Source of the DNA: Streptomyces sp. NBC_01016
GTDB taxonomy: Bacteria > Actinomycetota > Actinomycetes > Streptomycetales > Streptomycetaceae
Direction of reading: 5' to 3'
Length of the DNA stretch: 64,000 nucleotides
Assembly (NCBI RefSeq): GCF_026341035.1
Contig: NZ_JAPEOQ010000002.1
Coordinates: 3,162,001 to 3,226,000 of the forward strand
The notes under the pieces are model-generated. The model did not search any database. It worked only from the letters and a program-made list of their open reading frames with translations, and was not told where the DNA came from. The stretch's first letter is position 1. Each line of letters opens with the position of its first letter. Of this stretch, positions 15,386-23,816 are shown one piece after another. The position numbers and the translations under genes were made by a program.

Positions 15386-16802
15386 CGATCTGCGCAGCTT
15401 CCTCGGCACCCTGGAGAAGGAGGGCCAGCTGCTGCGCATCTCCGACGAGGTGCTGCCCGAGCCCGACCTCGCGGCCGCCGCCAACGCGACGGGCCGCATC
15501 GGCGAGAACGCCCCCGCCCTCTTCTTCGACAACGTCAAGGGCTTCACCGACGCGCAGATCGCGATGAACGTGCACGGCTCCTGGGCCAACCACGCGCTCG
15601 CCCTCGGACTGCCGAAGAACACCCCGGTCAAGGAGCAGGTCGAGGAGTTCGCGCGGCGCTGGGACGCCTTCCCCGTCGCCCCCGAACGCCGCGAGGACGC
15701 GCCCTGGCGCGAGAACACCCAGGAGGGCGAGGACGTCGACCTGTTCTCCGTTCTTCCGCTGTTCCGCCTCAACGACGGTGACGGCGGCTTCTACCTCGAC
15801 AAGGCCGCCGTCGTCTCCCGCGACCCCGAGGACCCGGAGAACTTCGGCAAGCAGAACGTCGGCATCTACCGCATCGAGGTCCTCGGCGCGAATCGCCTCG
15901 CCATCCAGCCCGTGCCCGTACACGACGTCGCGATCCACCTGAACAAGGCCGAGGAGGTGGGAGAGGACCTGCCCATCGCCATCACGCTGGGCAACGACCC
16001 GGTGATGGCGATCGTCGCCGGCATGCCGATGGCGTACGACCAGAGCGAGTTCGAGATGGCCGGCGCCCTGCGCGGCGCGCCCGCACCGATCGCCACCGCG
16101 CCGCTCACCGGCTTCGACGTGCCGTGGGGCAGCGAGGTCGTCATCGAGGGCGTCATCGAGTCGAGGAAGCGTCAAATCGAGGGCCCCTTCGGGGAGTTCA
16201 CCGGTCACTACTCGGGCGGGCGCCGGATGCCCGTCGTCCGCATCGACCGGATCTCGTACCGTACGAACCCGGTCTTCGAGTCCCTGTACCTCGGCATGCC
16301 GTGGACCGAGTGCGACTACCTCGTCGGCCCCAACACGTGCGTGCCGCTGCTCAAGCAGCTGCGCGAAGCGTTCCCCGAGGTGCAGGCCGTCAACGCCATG
16401 TACACCCACGGCCTGATGGTGATCATCTCGACGAAGAAGCGGTACGGCGGCTTCGCCAAGGCCGTCGGCATGCGCGCGATGACGACGCCGCACGGGCTCG
16501 GATACGTAGCCCAGGTGATCGTCGTCGACGAGGACGTGGACCCCTTCAACCTGCCGCAGGTCATGTGGGCCATGTCGGCGAAGGTCAACCCGAAGGAGGA
16601 CGTGGTGATCATCCCGAACCTGTCCGTCCTGGAACTCGCTCCCGCCTCGGAGCCCGCGGGCATCACAAGCAAGATGATCATCGACGCGACGACCCCGGTG
16701 GCACCCGACGCCCGCGGCAACTTCTCCACGCCGGCCAAGGACCTGCCCGAGACGGCCGAGTGGGCGAAGCGTCTGCAGGACATGATCGCGGCCCGCCACT
16801 GA
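15375..16802 (+). CDS. vdcC: UbiD-family non-oxidative hydroxyarylic acid decarboxylase, subunit C
   Basis: A 475-residue UbiD-family enzyme, matching vanillate and 4-hydroxybenzoate decarboxylases in length and motifs (PALFFDNVKG; NVGIYRIEVLGANRLAIQPVP; EGPFGEFTGHYSGGRRMPVVR; THGLMVIISTKKRYGGFAKAVG). It should use prenyl-FMN from VdcB to decarboxylate vanillate to guaiacol or a similar hydroxybenzoate to a phenol. The order vdcB-vdcC-vdcD is that of the described Streptomyces vanillate decarboxylase operon. The exact substrate cannot be fixed from sequence. Confidence 0.85.
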   Translation: MPYDDLRSFLGTLEKEGQLLRISDEVLPEPDLAAAANATGRIGENAPALFFDNVKGFTDAQIAMNVHGSWANHALALGLPKNTPVKEQVEEFARRWDAFPVAPERREDAPWRENTQEGEDVDLFSVLPLFRLNDGDGGFYLDKAAVVSRDPEDPENFGKQNVGIYRIEVLGANRLAIQPVPVHDVAIHLNKAEEVGEDLPIAITLGNDPVMAIVAGMPMAYDQSEFEMAGALRGAPAPIATAPLTGFDVPWGSEVVIEGVIESRKRQIEGPFGEFTGHYSGGRRMPVVRIDRISYRTNPVFESLYLGMPWTECDYLVGPNTCVPLLKQLREAFPEVQAVNAMYTHGLMVIISTKKRYGGFAKAVGMRAMTTPHGLGYVAQVIVVDEDVDPFNLPQVMWAMSAKVNPKEDVVIIPNLSVLELAPASEPAGITSKMIIDATTPVAPDARGNFSTPAKDLPETAEWAKRLQDMIAARH

Positions 16803-16855
16803 TCCCCGCCGTCCCCTCTCTCCCTGTCTTTCTTTCTCCAGAAAGGTCAACGCCC

Positions 16856-17104
16856 ATGAACAGCAAGCTGGTTGACGGCGCCGAGTGTCCGCGCTGCCCC
16901 GCCGACACCATCACCCACCTCGCCACGTCCCCGGTCCCCGGAGTGTGGGACGTACTCCAGTGCACCCACTGCCTCTACACCTGGCGCACGAGCGAACCCG
17001 ACCGCCGCACCCGCCGCGACGCCTACCCCGAGGCCTTCAAGCTGACGGACGCCGACATCGAGAACGCGATCGAGGTCCCGGCGGTGCCGCCGCTGCGCGT
17101 TTGA
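16856..17104 (+). CDS. vdcD: Small subunit D of vanillate-type decarboxylase
   Basis: An 82-residue protein with two CxxC pairs (CPRCPAD, CTHCLYTWR) forming a zinc-ribbon-like fold, followed by a conserved acidic C-terminal half. This is the third, small component of the vdcBCD/bsdBCD/ubiXD-like decarboxylases. It is required for activity in described systems, though its chemistry is unclear. AGAAAGG precedes the ATG; the gap to vdcC is 53 bases. Confidence 0.8.
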   Translation: MNSKLVDGAECPRCPADTITHLATSPVPGVWDVLQCTHCLYTWRTSEPDRRTRRDAYPEAFKLTDADIENAIEVPAVPPLRV

Positions 17105-17124
17105 CCTTGACACGGTGACAAGGT
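17104..17124. promoter_or_regulatory. MerR-type operator before the HEAT-merR pair
   Basis: A 21-bp inverted repeat with arms ACCTTG and CAAGGT, symmetric at 18 of 21 positions. It sits between a TTGACC box (17101-17106) and TTCACT (17126-17131), a 19-bp spacer typical of MerR-controlled promoters. It precedes the HEAT gene, and the MerR protein is encoded two genes in, so positive autoregulation is likely. Confidence 0.6.
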
Positions 17125-17156
17125 CTTCACTGCTGTTCGAGGAGGTGGTCTCGATC

Positions 17157-17870
17157 ATGATCACTGGGCAGGACACGGAGACCTTGCGCGCACTGCGGGG
17201 GCTGGCGGACCGCGATGCGTCGGTGCGGCTGCGGGCCGCGATGGCGGTCGGCTCGTCGCCCGACCCGGGGTTCGTCGGCACGCTCGTCGAGCGGTGCGCG
17301 GTGGAGCCGGAGTTCTACGTTCGCGACATGCTGACCTGGGCGCTCACCCGTCACCCGGCGGCCCTGACGCTCCCCGCGCTGCTGCGCGAGGTGCGGTCGG
17401 GGCCGGCGCAGGCGCGGAGCCAGGCGCTGCACACGCTCTCCAAGATCGGGGACCGGAGCGCGTGGCCGGTGATCACGCGGGAGCTGTTGACGGACGCCGA
17501 CGACGAGGTGGCGCGCAGTGCTTGGCGGGCGGCTGTCGTGCTGGTATCGGACGACGGCACGGGCGACGGTACGGACGGCGGCGCAGAGAACGAGAAGGTT
17601 GCCCTCGCCGCCGTACTCGTGACGCAGCTCGGCCGCGGCGGGCGGGAGACGCAGCTGAGCCTGGGCCGGGCCCTGGTCGATCTCGGTGACGTGGCGATGC
17701 CCGCGCTGCGCACCGCGGCGACCGCCTCCGACCCGGACGTGCGTGCGCACGCGCTCGCCACGCAACAGGTGCTGCGCGACCCGGACACCGGGTTCGGCTT
17801 CGCGATCGAGGAGGCGAAGCGCGTCGTGGCCCTCGGCGGGGCTCCCGTGGTGGACGATGAAGTGTGTTGA
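17157..17870 (+). CDS. HEAT-repeat protein co-transcribed with MerR regulator
   Basis: A 237-residue, almost entirely helical protein built from HEAT/PBS-lyase-like repeats (ALRGLADRDASVRLRAAMAVGS; PALLREVRSGPAQARSQALHTLSKIGD; ALRTAATASDPDVRAHALATQQVL). Such solenoids bind proteins. The ATG at 17157 follows GAGGAGG; a GTG at 17115 in the same frame lies inside the predicted operator and is rejected. Its 3' end overlaps the merR start by 7 bases. The MerR protein has a related HEAT region, so the two may interact. Confidence 0.7.
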   Translation: MITGQDTETLRALRGLADRDASVRLRAAMAVGSSPDPGFVGTLVERCAVEPEFYVRDMLTWALTRHPAALTLPALLREVRSGPAQARSQALHTLSKIGDRSAWPVITRELLTDADDEVARSAWRAAVVLVSDDGTGDGTDGGAENEKVALAAVLVTQLGRGGRETQLSLGRALVDLGDVAMPALRTAATASDPDVRAHALATQQVLRDPDTGFGFAIEEAKRVVALGGAPVVDDEVC

Positions 17871-19099
17871 TCGGTGAGGTGGCGCGAAGGTCCGGGGTCA
17901 GTGCCCGCATGCTCAGGCACTACGAGTCGCTGGGCCTGGTGCGGCCCTCGGAGCGCACGGGCTCCGGGTACCGGGAGTACTCGGGCGACGACATCCGGCG
18001 GATCTTCCACATCGAGAGCCTGCGGTCGCTGGGGCTCTCGCTGCGCGAGATCGGGCGGGCGCTCGACGAACCGGGCTTCACGCCCTCGTCGCTCGTCGGC
18101 GATCTCATCCGGCAGACGCGTGAACGCATCGCGGCCGAGACCGAGTTGCTCACGCGTCTCAACCGGATCGACGCGGCGGAACCCGGCGACTGGGAGGAGG
18201 TCCTCCAAGTCGTAGCGCTGCTCCAGGCGTTGAGCTCGAAGAGCGCCGACGCCCGGCAGCGCGCGGCCCTTTCGTCGGGCGGCCAGGACGCGCTGCCCGT
18301 GGCGGCCCTGGTCGAGGCGGTGTTGAGCGAGACGGACACGAATGTCGCCGGGGCGCTGCGCTGGGCGCTGGTGCGCTCGGGCGGCGCCGACAGCCTGCCG
18401 CTGCTGGTGGAGGCGCTCGGCTCGCCGGAGGCCGCCGTTCGGGAGCGGGCCGCTCAGTGCCTCGCCGAGCTGCCCGGCGACGAGGCCACCACGGAGCTGC
18501 GGCACGTCCTCGCGGGCCCCGACGCCGTGGTCAGGGGGCGCGCCGCCGTGGCACTCGGCAACCGGGGAGCGGCCGACGCGATCCCGGAGCTGATCGACAT
18601 GATCGTGGCGGGCAGGAACGACACGGACGCGGCGGATGCGCTGAGCGTGTTGGCGGTCGAACCCGCATCGGCGGGCGCCACCGCATCGGCGGGCGCCACC
18701 GCATCGGCGGGCGCCACCGGGTCGGCGGTCGACCCCGCACCGGGCGCCAGCGCAGCGGTGGGTGACGCGGCGTCGGCGGTCGATCCCGCACCGGGCGCCA
18801 CCGCACGGGCGGGTGACGCGGCGTCGGCGGTCGACCCCGCACCGGGCGTCACCGCACCGGCGGTCGTCACCGCGTCCGCGGAGGCCACCGCACCAGCGGA
18901 GCGCATCGCCACCACACTCGTCGACCGCCTCGACCGCCCCGCCACCGAAGCCCCCGCCCGCGGCCGGCTCACGCAGGCGCTCGCAGGTATCCCGGGTGCG
19001 ACGGCGACGCGCGCGCTCGTCGAGCTGTCGGCCGACGAGGACCGCGCCGTGGCGCTGACCGCGACGTATCTGCTCCGGCTGCGCGACGGCGAACGCTGA
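17864..19099 (+). CDS. MerR-family regulator with C-terminal HEAT repeats
   Basis: This 411-residue protein begins with a canonical MerR winged helix (LIGEVARRSGVSARMLRHYESLGLVRPSERTGSGYREYS) and dimerisation helix. It then departs from the family: residues 150-255 are HEAT repeats (LRWALVRSGGADSLPLLVEALGSPEAAVRERAAQCLAEL), residues 265-345 are an Ala/Gly/Pro repeat linker encoded by tandem DNA repeats, and a last HEAT-like helix pair closes the chain. Usual MerR proteins are 110-280 residues. The effector-sensing part is thus a protein-binding solenoid rather than a drug or metal pocket. It starts at GTG inside the HEAT gene. Confidence 0.75.
   Translation: MLIGEVARRSGVSARMLRHYESLGLVRPSERTGSGYREYSGDDIRRIFHIESLRSLGLSLREIGRALDEPGFTPSSLVGDLIRQTRERIAAETELLTRLNRIDAAEPGDWEEVLQVVALLQALSSKSADARQRAALSSGGQDALPVAALVEAVLSETDTNVAGALRWALVRSGGADSLPLLVEALGSPEAAVRERAAQCLAELPGDEATTELRHVLAGPDAVVRGRAAVALGNRGAADAIPELIDMIVAGRNDTDAADALSVLAVEPASAGATASAGATASAGATGSAVDPAPGASAAVGDAASAVDPAPGATARAGDAASAVDPAPGVTAPAVVTASAEATAPAERIATTLVDRLDRPATEAPARGRLTQALAGIPGATATRALVELSADEDRAVALTATYLLRLRDGER
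18664..18873. repeat. Minisatellite inside the merR linker
   Basis: Three exact 18-bp units CGCATCGGCGGGCGCCAC (18664-18717) are followed by about three 51-bp units beginning GTCGGCGGTCGA (18721, 18772, 18823). All unit lengths are multiples of three, so the frame stays open and copy number would change only linker length (ASAGAT and SAVDPAPG repeats). Confidence 0.85.
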
Positions 19100-19136
19100 C
19101 GTCAGGATCAGCGACGTACGTAGGGGAGCACCCGGC

Positions 19137-19661
19137 TCAAGCCCGCAGGGCCGTCCCCTTGCCGGCCAGCTCCTCCTTCAGCACGCGCACGGCCTTCGGC
19201 CCGACGCCGTGCATCGCGAGCAGCTCGGCCTCCGAATGCCGGGCCACCCGCTCAAGCGTGTCGATGCCCGCGCTCAGCAGAGCCCGGGTGGCGGGCCTGC
19301 CGATGGCGGCCGGAAGGTCACCCGTCGCGTCGGCGGCGTCCATGGCCGCCGCGAGCCGCTTCGGCGCCCGGTTCGACCAGGCGGCCCGCACCAGCGCGTT
19401 GAGGTCCTTGCCGTTCGCCTCGGCCAGGGCGAGCCGCACCCCGATCGTCGCACCCGAGCGCAGCACCGCCTCCGCCCCGGCGTGCACGGCGAGTGCCGCC
19501 CGGGCGTCGTCCTCGGACAGCCGGAGCTGTACGCACCCGTCCTTGGCCAGTGACGCGAAACCCTTGCCCCGTACGGAGAAGGCGACCATGCCGAAGTGGC
19601 GTCCCTCCTCGGTCTCCGGGAGAGCGAGCGCGGCCTTGCGCAGCTGGGCGATCGTCGTCAT
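19137..19661 (-). CDS. MmcQ/YjbR-family protein with helix-hairpin-helix tail
   Basis: A 174-residue protein. Residues 1-100 match the MmcQ/YjbR fold (LPETEEGRHFGMVAFSVRGKGFASL), a small DNA-binding-like domain seen in many bacteria. The C-terminal 65 residues resemble a helix-hairpin-helix of the RNA polymerase alpha C-terminal type (GRPATRALLSAGIDTLERVARHSEAELLAMHGVGPKAVRVLKEEL). The role is unknown. It lies 22 bases after the betaine-binding gene on the same strand but has its own start region. Confidence 0.7.
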   Translation of the reverse strand: MTTIAQLRKAALALPETEEGRHFGMVAFSVRGKGFASLAKDGCVQLRLSEDDARAALAVHAGAEAVLRSGATIGVRLALAEANGKDLNALVRAAWSNRAPKRLAAAMDAADATGDLPAAIGRPATRALLSAGIDTLERVARHSEAELLAMHGVGPKAVRVLKEELAGKGTALRA

Positions 19662-19683
19662 GCCACCAGCATGGCAGCAGGTG

Positions 19684-20610
19684 TCACTTCAGCCAGCTGT
19701 CCACCAGCTGCTTGTTGTCCGCGATCCACTCCTTCGCCGCGGCCTGCTCGTTGCCGGTGCCCTTCTTCTGGAGGAGGAGTTCCAGGCTGCCGAGCTGGCT
19801 GCTCGTGAGGTGGAAGTTCTTGAGCCAGCCCGCGACCTCGGGGTTGGCCTTGGAGTAGCCCTTGGAGGCGACCATCTGGACCTTGTCGGGCTTGCCGTAG
19901 GCCTTCTTGGTGTCCTTGAGGACCTTCAGCGGCATCGAGGTGTACGCCCAGTGCGGCCGCCAGAGCGTGACCACGATGGGCTTCTCGTCCTTGACCGCCT
20001 TCTTCAGGGCGGAGAGCATCGCCGACGTGCTGGACTCGGTGAGGTCGTACTCGCTCTTGAGGCCGTAGTCCGGCAGCACGGGGTCGCGGGTCAGGCGCAT
20101 CAGGCCGGAGCCCGCCTCGATGCCCACGATCTTGCCGCCGAACTCCTTGGACTTCCCCTTGAGGTCCTCGATGGTGTTGACGTCCTTGACGTACTTGGGG
20201 ACGGTCAGGTTGAGGTCGGCCGGCTCGTACCAGGTGCCGAGCTTCTCCATCTTGGGGCCGAGCTTTTTCCAATAGGTCTCGTGGGTGACCGGCAGCCAGG
20301 CGTCGAGGTAGATGTCGGCCTGCTTATTGGCGACGCCGGTGTAGGTGCTGGCGACGTCCAGGTCACGGACGTCGACCTTGTACCCCTTGTCCTCCAGGAT
20401 CTGCTTCCACAGGAAGGTCGCGGAGACTCCCTCGTCCCATCCGGCGACGTAGGCCAGCTTGACCGTCTTCGAGCCACCGCTACCGCTGTCGTCGTCGGAT
20501 CCCCCCTCGACCTTGGAGGTGTTGCCGCTGCATGCGGTGGCGAGCAGGGTGAGGGCGGCGGCGGTACAGCCGAACAGGTAGGTGGTGCGGCGGCGGCGGT
20601 TGCGGATCAT
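19684..20610 (-). CDS. Glycine betaine-type ABC transporter substrate-binding lipoprotein
   Basis: A 308-residue OpuAC/ProX-type binding protein with lipobox LLATAC and an Asp/Gly/Ser linker after it. Family blocks include KTVKLAYVAGWDEGVSATFLWKQILEDKGY, the ADIYLDAWLPVTHETYW segment and TLWRPHWAYTSM, which supply aromatic residues for a quaternary ammonium cage. It should deliver glycine betaine or a relative to the permease encoded just upstream. AGGAG lies 8 bases before the ATG. Confidence 0.85.
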   Translation of the reverse strand: MIRNRRRRTTYLFGCTAAALTLLATACSGNTSKVEGGSDDDSGSGGSKTVKLAYVAGWDEGVSATFLWKQILEDKGYKVDVRDLDVASTYTGVANKQADIYLDAWLPVTHETYWKKLGPKMEKLGTWYEPADLNLTVPKYVKDVNTIEDLKGKSKEFGGKIVGIEAGSGLMRLTRDPVLPDYGLKSEYDLTESSTSAMLSALKKAVKDEKPIVVTLWRPHWAYTSMPLKVLKDTKKAYGKPDKVQMVASKGYSKANPEVAGWLKNFHLTSSQLGSLELLLQKKGTGNEQAAAKEWIADNKQLVDSWLK

Positions 20611-20627
20611 GGCTGGAGCTCCTGTCT

Positions 20628-21551
20628 TCACGCGGAAACCGGAGTGGTGGACGAGGCGGGAGAGGACGACTTCTCCGTGTCGGCCACCGGGGTCTTGCCG
20701 GTGCGCCCGCGCCCCGGCCAGCGGCGTATACGGGGTGTGGCGAGGGCACTGGTGGTGCGGTCGAGGAAGATGGCGAGGAACACGACGGCGAGGCCGCCCT
20801 GGAAGCCGATCCCGACGTCGAGCTGGCTGATGCCGCGCACCACGATGGTCCCCAGACCGTCGGCACCGACCATGCCGGCGATGACGACCATGGAGAGCGC
20901 CAGCATGATGACCTGGTTGATGCCGGCCATGATCGAGGGCAGGGCCAGGGGGAGTTGGACACCGCGCAGGATCTGCCCGTTCCGGGCGCCGAAGGCGTGC
21001 GCGGCTTCCACGACCTCCCGATCGACCTGCCGGATGCCCAGTTCGGTGAGGCGCACGGCGGGCGAGATGGCGAAGAGGATGGTGGCGACGACGCCGGGGA
21101 CGAGTCCGATGCCGAAGAAGAAGACGGCCGGGATGAGGTAGACGAACACCGGCAGCGTCTGCAGGAAGTCGAGAACAGGCCGAACCAGGGCGCTGACCAG
21201 CGGACTTCGGGCGGCCCAGATGCCGATGGGTACCCCGATGACCACGGCGAACACCGATGCGACCACGACGACGGCGAGCGTCTGCATCGCCGGGGTCCAC
21301 AGGCCCATGCCCTGGATGAGGAGGAACGCGCCCAGGGTGTAGAGGGCGAAGAACCAGCCGCGTGCGAAGAACGCCAGGATGGTGAACACCGCGATGATGA
21401 CCACCATGTGAGGGGCCGTCAGTACGTACAGGACCGCGTTGACGAGTTCCGTCATCACAGTGGTGACGGCGTCGAAGAGGCCGCTGAGGTTCTCGGTCAG
21501 CCAGTCGACGGCCTTGTTGACCGGGGTGCCGAGATCAACGCTGAACAGCAT
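20628..21551 (-). CDS. Glycine betaine-type ABC transporter permease
   Basis: A 307-residue ProW/OpuAB-type permease with a long N-terminal segment, about six membrane helices, and the EAA loop VEAAHAFGARNGQILRGVQLPLALPSIMAG. The C-terminal 45 residues are a polar, low-complexity tail unusual for the family. It overlaps the ATPase gene by 17 bases and is followed by the binding-protein gene after 17 bases, an ATPase-permease-receptor order common in ProU systems. Confidence 0.85.
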   Translation of the reverse strand: MLFSVDLGTPVNKAVDWLTENLSGLFDAVTTVMTELVNAVLYVLTAPHMVVIIAVFTILAFFARGWFFALYTLGAFLLIQGMGLWTPAMQTLAVVVVASVFAVVIGVPIGIWAARSPLVSALVRPVLDFLQTLPVFVYLIPAVFFFGIGLVPGVVATILFAISPAVRLTELGIRQVDREVVEAAHAFGARNGQILRGVQLPLALPSIMAGINQVIMLALSMVVIAGMVGADGLGTIVVRGISQLDVGIGFQGGLAVVFLAIFLDRTTSALATPRIRRWPGRGRTGKTPVADTEKSSSPASSTTPVSA

Positions 21552-22740
21552 CGGCCACCTCCTCTTGAGTGCTGCCCGATGTTTCCGAAGTATCGCCCTC
21601 TTCGCGGGAGTTGGGTGCTTCTGGTGCAGAGAGAGCGGTGAGCAGTGCCGCGCGTGGTACGACGCCGAGGAGCCGGCCGTCGTCGTCGGTCACGGCCAGC
21701 GGCACCGCGTACCGCCCGGCCGCCGGGAACAGATCCACGAGCAGCGTGTCGGGGCCCGCCCGCCCGTATGCGTCGGTCAGGCTCTCCGGGCTGTCGCGCA
21801 GCGAGGCGTGCCCCGCGTCGGCGGCCCGTGCGATGTCCTCGGCGTGCGCCACACCGGAGACGAGCCCGTCGCTGTCGAGCACGTAGACGGCGCCGGCCTC
21901 GATGTCGGCCATGGCGCGAAGGACATCGCGCGGGGCGTCGTCGAGGCCGGCCGTCGTCAGCGGCTCGCGCATGACGGCGCGGGCGGTCAGCACGCGGGAA
22001 CGGTCCACGTCGGAGACGAAGTCGCGTACGTAGGCGTCGGCGGGGGAGTCGAGGATGTCGGTCGCGGTGCCGAGCTGTACGACGCCGCCGTCCCGCATGA
22101 CCATGATCCGGTCGCCGAGCCGCATCGCCTCGTTGAGGTCGTGGGTGACGAAGACGATGGTGCGGCGCAGATCGCGCTGCAGGCCGAGCAGTAGATCCTG
22201 CATGTCCCGGCGGATCAGGGGGTCGAGCGCGCTGAACGGCTCGTCCATGAGCATGACTTCGGCATCCGTGGCCAGCGCGCGGGCCAGGCCGACGCGCTGC
22301 CGCATGCCACCGGAGAGCGCGCTGGGGTAGGCCTCGGCCCAGTCGGAGAGGCCGACGGTGCTGAGCGCCCAGTCGGAGCGCTCCTTTCGCTCGGCGGCGG
22401 TGCCGCCACGCAGTTGGATGCCGTACGCGGCGTTCTCGCGGACCGTGCGGTGCGGGAAGAGCGCGAAGTGCTGGAAGATCATGTTGACCTTGCGATTGCG
22501 CAGCTCGCGCAGGTCCGCATCGTTCATGGCCAGCAAGTCCCGGCTGTCGACGCGGAGTTCGCCCGATGTCGGCTCGATGAGACGGTTGAGCATCCGGAGC
22601 AGAGTCGACTTCCCGGACCCGGACAGGCCCATGACGACGAAGAGTTCGCCGGGTTCGACGGTGAAGGACACATCGCGCACGGCATGCACCGTGTTGTCGG
22701 CGGATTCAAAAACCTTGTTAAGCCGTGCTGCTTCTATCAC
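21535..22740 (-). CDS. Glycine betaine-type ABC transporter ATPase with CBS domains
   Basis: A 401-residue ProV/OpuAA-type ATPase with Walker A GLSGSGKST, signature LSGGMRQR, Walker B VMLMDEPFSALDP and switch FVTHD, followed by a C-terminal tandem CBS pair (VLTARAVMREPLTTAGLDDAPRD; GAVYVLDSDGLVSG) that in OpuA senses ionic strength or nucleotides. The start is the GTG at 22740, preceded by GGAGG; the frame is open 40 codons further but without a ribosome site. Transcribed away from the first iclR gene. Confidence 0.88.
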   Translation of the reverse strand: MIEAARLNKVFESADNTVHAVRDVSFTVEPGELFVVMGLSGSGKSTLLRMLNRLIEPTSGELRVDSRDLLAMNDADLRELRNRKVNMIFQHFALFPHRTVRENAAYGIQLRGGTAAERKERSDWALSTVGLSDWAEAYPSALSGGMRQRVGLARALATDAEVMLMDEPFSALDPLIRRDMQDLLLGLQRDLRRTIVFVTHDLNEAMRLGDRIMVMRDGGVVQLGTATDILDSPADAYVRDFVSDVDRSRVLTARAVMREPLTTAGLDDAPRDVLRAMADIEAGAVYVLDSDGLVSGVAHAEDIARAADAGHASLRDSPESLTDAYGRAGPDTLLVDLFPAAGRYAVPLAVTDDDGRLLGVVPRAALLTALSAPEAPNSREEGDTSETSGSTQEEVADAVQR

Positions 22741-22795
22741 CGTGCCCCACCTCCAGGGGTCCGCGCGGGGCGGTTGGAACAAGTCCGGGCTGGTG

Positions 22796-22820
22796 TTTCG
22801 CATTGCGCAACAATTGTGCA
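22796..22820. promoter_or_regulatory. IclR-type operator between the ABC operon and iclR-1
   Basis: TTTCGCATTGCGCAA (22796-22810) matches at 12 of 15 positions the site TTTCGTATCGCGAAA found before dgcA. It overlaps an inverted repeat TGCGCAA-N3-TTGTGCA (22804-22820). Its position upstream of the transporter GTG and the first iclR gene suggests both are controlled by one or both IclR proteins. Confidence 0.55.
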
Positions 22821-22940
22821 GTACGGTGTGACGATGCCGTTGATCGTGACGGCGCGTCAAGGCTCTTGCATCCGGGCAACCGCGAATTAACGTCTGCGGG
22901 CGGCTAGTTGGGTCGCCGAGGCGGAGAGCTGGAGGGTGCT

Positions 22941-23747
22941 GTGGCGACGACCGGCAGCCGTGGGCGAGCGCGCGACCGTGCGGTCCAGTCCGTCGACCGT
23001 GCGGTGTCGGTGCTACAGATCCTGGCCGTGCGCGGGCCGTGCGGCGTCACCGAGATCGCCGGTCAGCTCGGCGTGCACAAGACGACCGTGTTCCGGCTGC
23101 TCGCCACCCTGGAGGCGCGCGGTCTGGTCGAACAGGGCGCGGGCCGGGGCCGCTACCGCATCGGACACCCGCTCACCGAACTCGCCGCCGCTGCCGCGAA
23201 GAACACCGATCTGTTCCTGCTCAGCCGCCCCGTCTGCCAGGAGCTGGCGCAGGCCGCGGGCGACACCGTGAACGTCTCCGTCCGCGAGGGCCGCGACGTG
23301 GTCACCGTCGGCCAGGTGGCGGGCGAGGCGTCGATCGCCAGCGTCGACTGGGTCGGCAGACGCTGCCCACTGCACGCCAGCGCCGCGGGCAAGGTCTTCC
23401 TCGCCCACCCCGCCCCTGACCGGCACGGGCGCCTGCCCGCGGAGCTGCCCCGGGGCAGGCGCCTGGAGCGGTTCACGCCCCGCACCATCACCCGCAGGGA
23501 GCACCTCGCGAAGGATCTCGCCGTCGTGCGCGAACGGGGCTACGCCGTCTCGTTCGAGGAGTACGAGATCGGCCTCGTCTCCCTCGCCGCGCCCGTTCGC
23601 GCCCTGGACGACACGGTCGTCGCCGCCGTGACCCTCGCCGGGCCCGCCTTCCGTATCCGTGAGGACACCGCGCCCGTCCTCGCCGGAATGCTGCTCGCGG
23701 CCGCGGCGCGGATCTCGTGGCGGCGGGGGCAGGTCAAGCGGGGCTGA
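22941..23747 (+). CDS. IclR-family regulator 1 (betaine locus)
   Basis: A 268-residue IclR protein: N-terminal winged HTH (SVLQILAVRGPCGVTEIAGQLGVHKTTVFRLLATLEARGLVEQ) and effector domain (ASIASVDWVGRRCPLHASAAGKVFLA). It starts at GTG with GGAGG five bases away. It is paralogous to the next gene over its whole length and seems more diverged in the effector half. Divergent from the betaine transporter; probably controls uptake, catabolism or both. Confidence 0.85.
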   Translation: MATTGSRGRARDRAVQSVDRAVSVLQILAVRGPCGVTEIAGQLGVHKTTVFRLLATLEARGLVEQGAGRGRYRIGHPLTELAAAAAKNTDLFLLSRPVCQELAQAAGDTVNVSVREGRDVVTVGQVAGEASIASVDWVGRRCPLHASAAGKVFLAHPAPDRHGRLPAELPRGRRLERFTPRTITRREHLAKDLAVVRERGYAVSFEEYEIGLVSLAAPVRALDDTVVAAVTLAGPAFRIREDTAPVLAGMLLAAAARISWRRGQVKRG

Positions 23748-23816
23748 GCCCGGCGAGGCCGGTCCGGCCGCGGTCGCGACCGGTGTGCGCTGGCACTTCC
23801 TGGATAGGCTCCACGT

